Below, one piece after another: positions 1-8,363 of a stretch of DNA of 64,000 nucleotides. The DNA is from an uncultured Treponema sp. (GTDB lineage Bacteria; Spirochaetota; Spirochaetia; Treponematales; Treponemataceae). The notes under the pieces were generated by a model. That model was not told where the DNA came from. It saw nothing but the letters and a program-made list of their open reading frames with translations, and did not search any database. The translations under genes and the position numbers were made by a program. The stretch is from contig CAMVDX010000009.1 of NCBI GenBank assembly GCA_947166355.1, forward strand, positions 20,266-84,265, read 5' to 3'. The number at the start of each line of letters is the position of its first letter. Positions within the stretch are counted from its first letter, which is position 1.

Positions 1-2
1 GT

Positions 3-209
3 AAAGCAAGTCAGCCTTCACGACTTTTCTTTTTTTCAAACTATTCTGTTCCACCGACAAAACGACCACCGAGAGTTTCTGTAGAAATCATAAATGAAAA
101 GCTTGATGCCCTTGCCCGTGAAACTCTTTCTTCTCAAATGAATAACTTAAAAATTCTGGCACAGGTAAACGAAATAAAAGGTCTAATCGTAGACTTGATG
201 TCTTCATAA
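3..209 (+). CDS. C-terminal end of an unidentified protein (partial)
   Basis: An open frame runs in from the left edge and ends with TAA at 207-209. The last part reads VEIINEKLDALARETLSSQM and then NNLKILAQVNEIKGLIVDLM plus two serines, a helical tail. It lies 23 bases upstream of the RicT gene. In many bacteria the gene before ricT/yaaT encodes the DNA polymerase III delta-prime subunit, and a helical C-terminus would fit, but the visible part is too short to identify. The start lies outside the window. Confidence 0.6.
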   Translation, partial: KASQPSRLFFFSNYSVPPTKRPPRVSVEIINEKLDALARETLSSQMNNLKILAQVNEIKGLIVDLMSS

Positions 210-232
210 ATCGTGAGGTATACTGAATAATT

Positions 233-1153
233 ATGAGTGATATTTTTGAAACTGATATAGATGATGAGAGTGAGAATCTTTCCGCTCTCGAAGATTCCGA
301 CGTTCGTGAAACTGAATCTGAAAATCTTGTATTTGATTATCCGCTTTATCATCTAAAACTTGATTACTCAAGTGAAACAATTTATTCCCGTGCTCCAGAT
401 AAAATGCAGCTTAAGAGCGGTGATTTTGTAATTGTTCCAACGCGCTACGGAAAAGATATGGCTCGAGTTCTTGGAACTGCAAAACGCCCTCTTGGAATTA
501 AACAGTCTGATATTGTAATGATAGATCGAAAGGCAAACGAAGCCGACCTAAAACGCCGCGAAGAGCTTATTCAAAAAGAGCGAGAAGCCTTTCCGATTTT
601 TAAGGAAAAAGTTGCAAATCATAAGCTTGACATGAAGCTTGTAGAAACTCATTTTCTTTTTGATGAGCAGAAGGCTTTATTCTTCTTTAGTTCGGACAGC
701 CGAGTAGACTTCCGCGAGCTTGTAAAAGACCTGGTTTCTGTTTTCAAAATGCGAATTGAGCTGCGTCAGATTGGTGTGCGTGATGAGTCACGAATTACCG
801 GAGGTCTCGGAGTTTGCGGCCGTCCATTCTGCTGCCACGGAGTTTCTGATAAGCTCCGCCCTGTATCTATCAAAATGGCAAAGGACCAGAACCTGTCTCT
901 GAATTCTATGAAGATTTCCGGTCAGTGTGGCCGCCTTTTGTGCTGTCTTTCTTATGAATACGACTGGTATAACGAAGCCCGCAAGAGTCTACCTAACGAA
1001 GGTGTTCGTCTTTCTTATGACGGAACTGATTTCCGCATTACAGAAGTAAATCCTCTTACTTCCATGGTAAAAATGCTCGGCGAAGATGGCCGACTGCTCG
1101 AAGTAAACGCAAAACGCTTCTACCGCGACGGTAATCGCTGGAAGATTAATTAG
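233..1153 (+). CDS. ricT: PSP1-domain protein, RicT/YaaT family
   Basis: 306 aa with an acidic N-terminus and a PSP1 domain from roughly residue 45. The family signature is clear: a cysteine cluster GVCGRPFCCHG with Cys195, Cys200 and Cys201, and a second GQCGRLLCC with Cys232, Cys237 and Cys238. In Bacillus the homologue RicT (YaaT) works with RicA and RicF in an iron-sulfur complex affecting RNA processing and phosphorelay signalling; the role in this organism is not known. There is no Shine-Dalgarno before the ATG. TTGATG, an 18-base spacer and TATACT lie upstream, with TATACT only 8 bases before the start, so a leaderless mRNA is possible. Family call is confident. Confidence 0.9.
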   Translation: MSDIFETDIDDESENLSALEDSDVRETESENLVFDYPLYHLKLDYSSETIYSRAPDKMQLKSGDFVIVPTRYGKDMARVLGTAKRPLGIKQSDIVMIDRKANEADLKRREELIQKEREAFPIFKEKVANHKLDMKLVETHFLFDEQKALFFFSSDSRVDFRELVKDLVSVFKMRIELRQIGVRDESRITGGLGVCGRPFCCHGVSDKLRPVSIKMAKDQNLSLNSMKISGQCGRLLCCLSYEYDWYNEARKSLPNEGVRLSYDGTDFRITEVNPLTSMVKMLGEDGRLLEVNAKRFYRDGNRWKIN

Positions 1154-1275
1154 ATTGCCACATCGCCGTCGTCATTGCGAGCGCAGCGAAGCAATACGAA
1201 TGATCAAGGCACGCTTCGCTTAAAACCTTGACTCATTCGTTTTGAGGCTTGAAATTGCATTATCAAGCCTCAATC
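1154..1275. repeat. Family A repeat plus nested inverted repeats
   Basis: Begins right after the ricT stop with a GATTGCCACATCGCC half and a GTCATTGCGAGCGCAGC half. It continues into inverted repeats: ACGAATGATCAAGG with CCTTGACTCATTCGT (one extra base), and a perfect 10-bp pair TTGAGGCTTG (1242-1251) with CAAGCCTCAA (1264-1273). The second hairpin could act as a terminator for ricT, but no T-run follows. Confidence 0.7.
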
Positions 1276-1301
1276 CATATTAAAATAACTAAAAACTTGA
1301 A

Positions 1302-1323
1302 TTTTTCATATTTTGATTTATAA
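1302..1323 (+). promoter_or_regulatory. Promoter of the methyltransferase-like gene
   Basis: TTGAAT and TATAAT separated by 16 bases, followed by only 9 bases before the ATG at 1334. The expected transcript would carry almost no leader, and no Shine-Dalgarno is present. Confidence 0.5.
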
Positions 1324-1333
1324 TTAATATGTT

Positions 1334-2071
1334 ATGATTTACATTAAGAAGTGGACAGACTATTACGAAGATTTTTTCCCTGTTGAACCGCACCAGGAAG
1401 ATTTTTTTACAGCTTTAAGCAATGAGTTTACAAGTCCTGCAAAGATTTTAAGTGTTGAATGTGGTCCTGCTTTGCTTTCTCAAAAGCTTCAGGATAAAAA
1501 TGATATCACCCTTACAGACTCATTTCCTGAATTTGTAAATATGGTAAGTGCACGCCAGGTAAACAAGGATAATCCTGCTCATGTTTTCAATCTTAACCCA
1601 GCAGATATTGCCCGCTATCTTGGTAAAAATTTCTTTAATGTAATTGCATGCCTCTGCTACCGTATAATCTTTATGAAAGACCGCACCCTTATTAAAAAAT
1701 TCCTTTTTGACTCAAAGATGCTTCTTTCTGACGGCGGCTATCTTGTTCTTGATATTTTAAATTTTTCTAAATATGACTTTTCGGAAACAAAGATTGATCT
1801 TCCCGCAAAAAAATCAGAACGCGCAACCTTGTATTCCTCTGTAATCAAAAATTCCGACTCAGTTCAGTACAAGCTTTTCCAGCATGTCGTAACCGCAAGC
1901 GGAAAGCTGATTGATGAAGTAAAGGATGAGCTTATCTGTCCTATCAGTATGGAAACAATACGCTCTTATGCAAAAGAAGTAAAATACTCATCCTGCGAAT
2001 TCTTCAGCGATTATAACCGCACACCATACTCACCGGATTCCGACAAAATCATCTGCGTACTTAAAAAATAA
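1334..2071 (+). CDS. SAM-dependent methyltransferase-like protein
   Basis: 245 aa with a class I methyltransferase layout: an N-terminal helix region, a degenerate motif I (ILSVECGPALLSQKL near residues 36-50), an acidic second strand (ITLTDSFPEF), a motif IV region (FFNVIACLCYRIIF) and a motif VI-like DGGYLVLDIL near residues 134-143. Motif I lacks the usual GxGxG glycines, so the substrate and even activity are uncertain. It stands alone between two repeat regions, with its own promoter and no Shine-Dalgarno. Confidence 0.6.
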   Translation: MIYIKKWTDYYEDFFPVEPHQEDFFTALSNEFTSPAKILSVECGPALLSQKLQDKNDITLTDSFPEFVNMVSARQVNKDNPAHVFNLNPADIARYLGKNFFNVIACLCYRIIFMKDRTLIKKFLFDSKMLLSDGGYLVLDILNFSKYDFSETKIDLPAKKSERATLYSSVIKNSDSVQYKLFQHVVTASGKLIDEVKDELICPISMETIRSYAKEVKYSSCEFFSDYNRTPYSPDSDKIICVLKK

Positions 2072-2091
2072 CGTCATCGTGAACCAGATGC

Positions 2092-2262
2092 CTCCGTCAT
2101 TGCGAGCTGATATCTCCGTCATTGCGAGTTTATGCCCCCGTCATTGCGAGCGCAGCGAAGCAATCCATACAATAGATTGCCACGTCGCCCTGCGGGCTCC
2201 TCGCAATGACGAAATAATATGAGCCCGCCGCCCCTCGGCACTACACTCCACGCAATGACACA
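2092..2262. repeat. Family A repeat cluster with tandem heads
   Basis: Three successive CGTCATTGCGAG heads at roughly 13-30 base intervals precede a full hairpin unit (CGTCATTGCGAGCGCAGCG to GCTCCTCGCAATGACG). The right arm carries the self-complementary tip GCCCtgcGGGC. Confidence 0.8.
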
Positions 2263-2267
2263 ACATA

Positions 2268-2296
2268 TTGCCCGTTATCCTCATTTACACTAAAAT
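2268..2296 (+). promoter_or_regulatory. Promoter of proS
   Basis: TTGCCC (2268-2273), a 17-base spacer and TAAAAT (2291-2296), then 8 bases to the proS ATG at 2305. No Shine-Dalgarno. Transcription would start within a base or two of the ATG. Confidence 0.5.
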
Positions 2297-2304
2297 AGAA
2301 TGCT

Positions 2305-4116
2305 ATGAAAGCTACAAAAACAATTATCTCTACACTGCGTGAAGCTCCAAACGACGCAGTTATTGCAAGCCATCAGCTTATGATGAGAAGCGGTCTTATC
2401 CGCAAACTTGGAAACGGACTTTATGCTTACATGCCATTCGGATTCCGTTCTTTAATGAAAGTTGAAAAAATTATCCGCGAAGAACTCGACAACGCAGGTC
2501 TTCTCGAAATCAAACCTACAGTAATCGTACCCGGTGACCTCTGGAAGGAATCCGGACGCTGGGACAAAATGGCAGGCGAAATGCTCACTGCACAGAACCG
2601 CCAGGGCCAGGACATGGTAGTTTCTCCAACTGCCGAGGAAGCTTTTACAGCCATCGTTCGCGAAGGACTTTCTTCTTATAAGCAGCTTCCTTTCACACTC
2701 TATCAGATTAATACAAAATACCGCGATGAAATCCGCCCTCGCTATGGTGTAATGCGTGGCCGCGAGTTCACAATGATGGACGCTTATTCTTTTGATAAGG
2801 ACCAGGCAGACCTCGACGCTTCTTACGACAATGTAGCAGCTGCTTACCGCCGTATCTTTAAGCGCATGGGCCTTACAACAATTTCTGTAAAGGCTGATAC
2901 AGGTTCTATGGGTGGTTCTGGTTCAGAAGAGTTTATGGTTGAATCAGAAGTTGGTGATGATACACTTCTTCTCTGTCCAAACTGTGACTATGCCGCAAAC
3001 GTTGAAAAGGCAGCATGTAAGGCAGAAACTCCACTCGACTCTAACGGACAGCCACAGAAAAAGACAGACAAGGCAATCGAAGAAGTTGCAACTCCAAATG
3101 TATTCAGCATTGAGGACATGGAAAAGTTCTTCGGCGAAAAATCAACAACCTTCCTTAAGGCTCTTATTTACAAGGTTTACAACTGTGCTGTTGATTTGTC
3201 TGGAACAGAGTTCTACAAGAATGCTCAGACTGTTACAGAAGGCGGCCAGACTTATATTCCAGAGACTTTCTTCTGCGTACTTATTCGCGGAGACCTTGAT
3301 GTAAACGAAACAAAGCTTGCTGCAGAACTTAAGGCTTCTGGTGCAGAACTTGCAAGTGACGAAGATGTTTTGAAGTACAGCGGTGCTCCACACGGCTTTG
3401 TTGGACCTGTTGGAATTAAGATTCCTGTAATTGCAGATAAATCTACTATTGATATGCACGACTGTATCGCAGGGGCTGGAAAAGCAGGCTTCCACATTAA
3501 GCACGTTGAACCAGGCCGCGACTTCACTCCATTTATGACTGTTGATGTTCGCACCTGTAAAGAAGGCGACGCTTGTCCTGAATGCGGTGGAAAGTTCTAC
3601 ATGAAAAAAGGTAACGAACTTGGACACATCTTTAAGCTTGGAACTAAATATACAAAATCAATGAACGTAACTTACCTTGGTGAAAGCGGAAAACCAGTAA
3701 CTCCTCTTATGGGTTGTTATGGAATTGGCGTTGACCGTACACTGGCTTCCATCATCGAAGGTCACCACGACGACAAGGGAATTATCTGGCCTATGACTGT
3801 AGCTCCATATCAGGTAGCAGTTATCCCAATCCAGTATAAGGACAAGATGAAGGAAGTTGCAGATAAGATTTATGAGAACTTGAAAGCCGACGGAATCGAA
3901 GTTATTCTCGACGACCGCAACGAACGCCCAGGCGTTAAATTCACAGACTCAGAACTTATCGGCTACCCTATCCGCATCGTAGTTGGCGACAAGAATCTTC
4001 CAAACGTAGAAATGAAGTTGCGTCAGGATGCTGAGGCTACTCTTGTTCCGGCTGACGAGGTTGCTAAGAAGGCTGCGGATATTGTTCGCGAAGAATTGAA
4101 AAAACTGAACGCTTAG
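2305..4116 (+). CDS. proS: Prolyl-tRNA synthetase
   Basis: 603 aa bacterial-type class II synthetase that charges tRNA-Pro in the cytoplasm. The N-terminus (MKATKTIISTLREAPNDA, then a region around SGLIRKLGNGLYAYMPFGFR) and the motif 2 region (RPRYGVMRGREFTMMDAYSF) are typical of ProRS. The middle (about residues 225-410) is the inserted editing (INS) domain that removes mischarged alanine. The C-terminal anticodon-binding domain is present (PYQVAVIPIQYKD onward). Length is slightly above the usual 565-575 aa. The start is the ATG at 2305, which sits directly behind a -10 box. Confidence 0.97.
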   Translation: MKATKTIISTLREAPNDAVIASHQLMMRSGLIRKLGNGLYAYMPFGFRSLMKVEKIIREELDNAGLLEIKPTVIVPGDLWKESGRWDKMAGEMLTAQNRQGQDMVVSPTAEEAFTAIVREGLSSYKQLPFTLYQINTKYRDEIRPRYGVMRGREFTMMDAYSFDKDQADLDASYDNVAAAYRRIFKRMGLTTISVKADTGSMGGSGSEEFMVESEVGDDTLLLCPNCDYAANVEKAACKAETPLDSNGQPQKKTDKAIEEVATPNVFSIEDMEKFFGEKSTTFLKALIYKVYNCAVDLSGTEFYKNAQTVTEGGQTYIPETFFCVLIRGDLDVNETKLAAELKASGAELASDEDVLKYSGAPHGFVGPVGIKIPVIADKSTIDMHDCIAGAGKAGFHIKHVEPGRDFTPFMTVDVRTCKEGDACPECGGKFYMKKGNELGHIFKLGTKYTKSMNVTYLGESGKPVTPLMGCYGIGVDRTLASIIEGHHDDKGIIWPMTVAPYQVAVIPIQYKDKMKEVADKIYENLKADGIEVILDDRNERPGVKFTDSELIGYPIRIVVGDKNLPNVEMKLRQDAEATLVPADEVAKKAADIVREELKKLNA

Positions 4117-4125
4117 ATTGCGTAA

Positions 4126-4227
4126 CGGTGGTTTCGATACACTTCGCTTCGCGAAGCACTCAACCACCGAGACATCTGAGACTTTCCGGTGGTTGAGTGA
4201 TGCGTAGCATCGTATCGAAATCACCGT
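4126..4227. repeat. Family B palindromic element, inverted pair
   Basis: Two B units in opposite orientation around a 20-base centre. Unit 1: GGTGGTTTCGATAC, tip CTTCGCttcGCGAAG, CTCAACCACC. Unit 2: GGTGGTTGAGT, tip GATGCgtaGCATC, GTATCGAAATCACC. Both tips are self-complementary but differ in sequence. Confidence 0.85.
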
Positions 4228-4242
4228 ATTCAGGATCACCCT

Positions 4243-5295
4243 ATGAAAAAACTAATCCTATCCATCATAACATCAATTATCATAAGCGCTGCCAGCTTTG
4301 CACTTCCCGGCTTTACTGCCTTTATTCCGGATAGCGCCGGCGAGTATGTTTACTACCGCGATTCTTCCTTTACCCGCGAAAGTTATATCGGAATTCTTGG
4401 CTATGATGATGCTACCATCCAGATTCGTTATTTTGCACCAAAGGATGATGAAGCAAAACTTCCAGCCAAGGAAATTGCAATCCTGATTACGGTTGACCCA
4501 AAGGCTGATTTCTGGAACATGACCGGTGAAAAGATTATCTCTACAATTCTCCCAGATACAGATGATACTGATATTGTAAACTATCTTCATGATTTGCTTT
4601 ATGAATTTTCTGCAAGACGGATTTCTGCTGGTACTATAGAATCAGACAAAGTGATTGCAGATCAAGATTTTGCACAGTTCGGCGGAAATGTTTCCATCAC
4701 TTTTGATGCCCGAATTCCTCTTTTTAATATCAGAACCATTACAGACTCAAAGGGCTCAAAAGCTTTTGACTGCGTAACAATTGGTACTATCAAATCAAGT
4801 GAAGATAAAAGCTTCGAAGCCTTCAAGGGCGTGTCTGGCCCAAAACCAGAAGTAACAAAAGAAACCCGCAAGACAGCAAAAGCAAAAATCTGCAAGTTTG
4901 AAAACCGCCAGGTTACCCTGGATGAAAGCTGGGAACAGAAAATGGAAAACTTCTGGACACTCGGTAATGATTCATTAATTACAATGTCAGCATTACCTCA
5001 AGTTTCAGAAAATAAAGTTCTTAACGATTTATATGTACAGAGAAAGCTTCTTGAAAGCACAGAAGGCTCTTACACAGACTTTCAGAATTGCGAAATCACT
5101 TACACACAAGCAAAAGACAGTTATAAAATTGTAAGCACCTCATACTTTCCTGAAAACGGAATAAATGTTTGTATTACAAAGATTTTGACCAGAAATACAA
5201 ATGGAGGCTTTGATTATTTTTCGATTTCGACCTATCAGACGGCATATCTCAAAAATCCGGCTTATTTTGATAAAATAATTAAATCTTATAAATAA
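4243..5295 (+). CDS. Exported protein of unknown function
   Basis: 350 aa with a signal peptide (MKKLILSIITSIIISAASFA, cleavage probably after ASFA). No conserved domain was recognised. The mature part is mixed alpha/beta with many short charged segments and no further membrane span, so it is probably periplasmic or surface-exposed. AGGATCACCCT precedes the ATG, giving a modest ribosome site. It is convergent with the GerMN gene. An upstream B-element pair separates it from proS, so co-transcription is doubtful. Confidence 0.65.
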   Translation: MKKLILSIITSIIISAASFALPGFTAFIPDSAGEYVYYRDSSFTRESYIGILGYDDATIQIRYFAPKDDEAKLPAKEIAILITVDPKADFWNMTGEKIISTILPDTDDTDIVNYLHDLLYEFSARRISAGTIESDKVIADQDFAQFGGNVSITFDARIPLFNIRTITDSKGSKAFDCVTIGTIKSSEDKSFEAFKGVSGPKPEVTKETRKTAKAKICKFENRQVTLDESWEQKMENFWTLGNDSLITMSALPQVSENKVLNDLYVQRKLLESTEGSYTDFQNCEITYTQAKDSYKIVSTSYFPENGINVCITKILTRNTNGGFDYFSISTYQTAYLKNPAYFDKIIKSYK

Positions 5296-5340
5296 GAACC
5301 TGCTGTCTGCCTCGCAAAAACGCGGCTGTGACTACACTGA

Positions 5341-5359
5341 CAATGGGTCAAGCCCATTG
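5341..5359. repeat. Family C hairpin between convergent genes
   Basis: CAATGGG (5341-5347), loop TCAAG, CCCATTG (5353-5359). It has the same CAAG loop as other family C hairpins in the window. It lies between two convergent genes and could act as a weak two-way terminator. Confidence 0.5.
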
Positions 5360-5426
5360 CAGTGCAACACAAAGTGCTTTTGCAATTCAGCCATCCGATT
5401 CTCATTTCCGAGTTCATTTTATCAAA

Positions 5427-6290
5427 TTAAAACGAACTTCTCGAAAGTGGAGAACCTATCCACTGGCCTTCGCTGCCGAGGTAATCACGTTTTTCCCCTT
5501 CAATCAAAAACTGAACGCTGTTTACTGTTGAAAAGGCTGTGGCAGTGTACACAATCTGCTCCAGCTGATGAATATAGCCCTCTACACCGTAGGTATTGAT
5601 TTCAAAAGCTTCGTTAAAGTTCAGATAGGCAACACCGCCAGAAACCTTGGCACTAAGCAGTTTAGTTCCCTCAGGAATAAGGCTCATAAGATTACGCTCT
5701 GCAGAAATAGTTGAATCCGGACCTTTCAAAAGAAGAGTTATAGAAGCAGTAAGCGGAGAATCACTCTTAGAAACCTTACGTTTTACAAGCTGACGTACAA
5801 CAGAACCATCACCATCAATATTTACAAAACAAAGCTGAAGCTCGGTAGTGCCTGTAGCGGCAGGCTTTTCTGTCTTAGTTTTTTCTTCTTTTTTCGTAGA
5901 CTCTGGTTTTACTGATTCTTTAACGCTAGTTACGTTTTCAGATGTAGCGTTTTTATCTTCGGTGGTTGAGTAGTCCGAAGGACGTATCGAAACCACCTCT
6001 TCAGCTGGCTTTGAAGGAGCAGCCTCTTCGCTTTCAATCTTTATAGTAACCTCGTCATTTTTCAGAGGAATAGTTTCAGTTTTTTTAGGCTCAGCAGGTT
6101 CATGCTTTTCGATAGCAGTAGGAGTAGATCCAAAAACCTTATCAAAGAAAGCAGTTTCCTTAAGATTAGTAAAAATCTGGTCTTTTTTTACAAGAAATAC
6201 AATTAAAATAATCAGCAAGCCCAGCAAAACACAAGCCGCCGCAAACAAAGTAGAATTTTTTTTCTTAGATGATTTTTTCTTCTGTGCCAT
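5427..6290 (-). CDS. Membrane-anchored GerMN-domain protein carrying a B-repeat insertion
   Basis: 287 aa. A lysine-rich start is followed by one transmembrane helix (about residues 14-34), a low-complexity charged linker (residues 55-145) and a GerMN domain at about 150-287 (LQLCFVNIDGDGSVVRQL, LLKGPDSTISAERNLMSLIP, AYLNFNEAFEI, TVNSVQFLIEGE). GerMN is known from spore germination proteins but is widespread in non-spore-formers; here it probably sits outside the inner membrane. Residues 99-110 (VVSIRPSDYSTT) are the translation of a family B palindromic element (5961-5997) inserted in frame in the linker. Confidence 0.8.
   Translation of the reverse strand: MAQKKKSSKKKNSTLFAAACVLLGLLIILIVFLVKKDQIFTNLKETAFFDKVFGSTPTAIEKHEPAEPKKTETIPLKNDEVTIKIESEEAAPSKPAEEVVSIRPSDYSTTEDKNATSENVTSVKESVKPESTKKEEKTKTEKPAATGTTELQLCFVNIDGDGSVVRQLVKRKVSKSDSPLTASITLLLKGPDSTISAERNLMSLIPEGTKLLSAKVSGGVAYLNFNEAFEINTYGVEGYIHQLEQIVYTATAFSTVNSVQFLIEGEKRDYLGSEGQWIGSPLSRSSF
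5961..5997 (-). repeat. Family B element in frame inside the GerMN gene
   Basis: GGTGGTTGAGTA, tip GTCCgaaGGAC, GTATCGAAACCACC on the plus strand. Read on the coding (minus) strand it has no stop codon and encodes VVSIRPSDYSTT. Confidence 0.9.
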
Positions 6291-6316
6291 ACTTTGATTA
6301 TCGGAAGAAAAACTCC

Positions 6317-6358
6317 GGTGGTTGAGTACTTCGCATAGCGAAGTGTATCGAAACCACC
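6317..6358. repeat. Family B element upstream of the GerMN gene
   Basis: Single unit: GGTGGTTGAGT, tip ACTTCGCataGCGAAGT, GTATCGAAACCACC. It lies just before the GerMN start. Confidence 0.85.
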
Positions 6359-6449
6359 TGTATTTAGATTGCTAAGAATCGGGACGCAGTACATCACAAA
6401 TCTTAATCATCTGTCTTATCAGAAATTGTCAAAAGTTGCACTAGTAGCT

Positions 6450-6481
6450 TTTTAAACGCCTCGAATTCGAGGCGTTTAAAA
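6450..6481. repeat. Perfect 32-bp palindrome, possible terminator
   Basis: TTTTAAACGCCTCGAA (6450-6465) is followed directly by its exact reverse complement (6466-6481), with no spacer. It begins 3 bases after the stop of the DUF1016 remnant. It can form a cruciform or RNA hairpin and may end the defence operon, but no strong T-run follows on either strand. Confidence 0.7.
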
Positions 6482-6484
6482 TCT

Positions 6485-7449
6485 TTACTTCTCCTCCGCC
6501 AGCAGCAAGTCCAACTGAGATTGCAGTTCTTCTTTCTTTGGCAAATACAACTGATAGCGGGCTGCAAATAACTGGTTTGTAATTCCCTGAGTTGCATACT
6601 CCATTAAAAGTTCATCTTTCTTGGCACCTAAAACAATTCCGATTGGTGGATTGTCATCCGGCTGGCAGATTTCAGTTTTGAAATAATTCAAATACATATT
6701 CATCTGACCAATATCACCATGCTTTATTTCTTCGCGTTTTAAGTCGATCAAGACATAGCACTTTAAGATACAGTGATAGAAGACAAGATCAACCTTGAAT
6801 CTACGGCTTCCAATAGGAATCATATACTGACGACCGATAAAAGCAAAGCCGCGTCCTAATTCCAATAGAAATTTTTCCATATTTGCCTTTAAGGCAGCCT
6901 CAAGTTCTCCTTCTTTATAGCGTTTCTTTTGTGGAAGCCCTGTAAATTCAAGAACATAAGGGTCACGTATAATATCCTGGGCTGTAATAATCTGATGACC
7001 TTCATTTGCCAGAGCGAGAATGCCTTTCTTATCTGTACTAAGAGCCAGACGCTGAAAAAGAGAACTTTTCATCTGACGTTTTAATTCTCTGACTTTCCAG
7101 CCTTCTTTTTCTGCTTCATGAAAGTAGAACTGTAATTCCATTTTGTCATCGCATTTTAAGAGTTCAAAATAATGGCTCCAGGTCAATTTGTTAGACACTG
7201 TCTCACATTTTGGAAAGGCCAGATAAAACTTTCTCATATATGTCAGATTACTTCGGCTGAATCCTCTACCATTTCTTAAAGTAAGGTCTTTAGAAAGATT
7301 TACAAGAAGCTGTTTGCCATTAAAAGTTCAGTGTTTACCGACAGTGCGGCATTGTTTTTTGCTTCCTGCCATAGTGTAGAAATATTGTTTACGAGGAGTT
7401 TGTATTCTGGTTCAACTGGTTGTGCGATTAGTGATTTTGATTCAGTCAT
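6485..7449 (-). pseudogene. DUF1016 (YhcG-type) nuclease gene, broken near its 5' end
   Basis: The downstream 250 aa (from 7237) are a clear DUF1016/YhcG C-terminal PD-(D/E)XK nuclease (FAFIGRQYMIPIGSRRFKVD, LVFYHCILKCYVLIDLKREE). The true start is ATG 7449 behind AAGGAG; it reads MTESKSLIAQPVEPEYKLLV, then NNISTLWQEAKNNAALSVNT, but stops at 7300. Just before that stop the other frame reads GKQLLVNLSKDLTLRNGRGF and leads into the C-terminal part. Roughly 20-30 family residues (the usual GK-IVE-FEQ region) appear deleted with loss of frame. It is the last gene of the defence operon, 47 bases after the preceding gene. A shortened product from an internal start such as 7237 cannot be excluded. 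Confidence 0.8.
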
Positions 7450-7496
7450 AACTCATTTGCTCCTTTCTTTATATTCGATTAACTGAGATTCGGACA

Positions 7497-8363
7497 TTAG
7501 TTACCTCTATTTGTAATCTGCTGAATTGCAATTTTCACAACCTGTACACATAATTTTGCAGTTTCAATTGATGGATTAAATTGCTGTGCCATCTGCTGAT
7601 ATGGATGAATATAGTTTCTAAAATCTTGTACCACATGACTAAATTTTTTAACATCCTCGTCAATATATCCAAGTTCTTTTGAAACATCGACATAATCTTT
7701 TAAGCTCCATTCGGAAAAAGATTTTACTTTTTCATCTTTTTTTGGAGAGGCATTTGCCATATTAAAATCTTTCATATTTTTTGAGGCTATGGCAAATAAA
7801 ATTCCTTCCAATACAGAACCGCAAAGAAAAATAGTCGCTAAAGGGCTTTTTGCATTTAAGCAGTTTTCAATTTCATCCATTCTTGACTTTATGATAGGAA
7901 TTAAACTATTTTCAATAGGTAATTTGGCTAGATTTAAAGCCTCTACCTTTATGCTGATGAATTCTTCTTCGGTTTTCTCTTTTTTTATGTCAGGAGTGTA
8001 TAAGTCTTTTACAGAAAAATTGACCTTTTTAAATGATATGTTATTACCATTGAGATAGATATTCCAGCCATCATACATGAGATATTTGTTAAAATATTCA
8101 ATCAAATCATACATTAACTGATAATTTTCGACAAAATTAATCGGCTTAAAAGCATTTTTGATACATTCATCAATTTCTGCAGTTCCGTTTAATTTCCTTA
8201 TATTATCTTCCGTGTATATCTTTCTCGACGGAAAACCTTGTCTGTATACATCGTGAAATCCAAGAGAATTAAAAAAAGAAACCAATTCAGGACCAGTTCG
8301 ATGACCTGATTTTTCGTTAATTATTTCAGTAAGAATTTTTATAGTTTGCTCACTTAATTTCAT
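7497..8363 (-). CDS. Abortive-infection-like protein, unknown function
   Basis: 288 aa, no signal peptide or membrane span. The N-terminal third looks like a small DNA- or RNA-binding module (ELVSFFNSLGFHDVYRQGFP, SRKIYTEDNIRKLNG). The C-terminal half is helical with ATIFLCGSVLEGILFAIASK and FSHVVQDFRNYIHPYQQM, resembling the C-terminal domain of some Abi-type proteins where an RNYIHP-like motif recurs. Its ATG overlaps the stop of the upstream AbiU2-like gene by 4 bases (ATGA), so the two are translationally coupled. Membership of a known Abi family is an inference from pattern only. Confidence 0.55.
   Translation of the reverse strand: MKLSEQTIKILTEIINEKSGHRTGPELVSFFNSLGFHDVYRQGFPSRKIYTEDNIRKLNGTAEIDECIKNAFKPINFVENYQLMYDLIEYFNKYLMYDGWNIYLNGNNISFKKVNFSVKDLYTPDIKKEKTEEEFISIKVEALNLAKLPIENSLIPIIKSRMDEIENCLNAKSPLATIFLCGSVLEGILFAIASKNMKDFNMANASPKKDEKVKSFSEWSLKDYVDVSKELGYIDEDVKKFSHVVQDFRNYIHPYQQMAQQFNPSIETAKLCVQVVKIAIQQITNRGN

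Noticed and set aside
3142..3627. Long minus-strand open frames inside proS and similar shadows in metK, nfnB, tex and lysA
   Set aside because: They lie opposite strongly conserved genes, lack ribosome sites and have no protein-family features.
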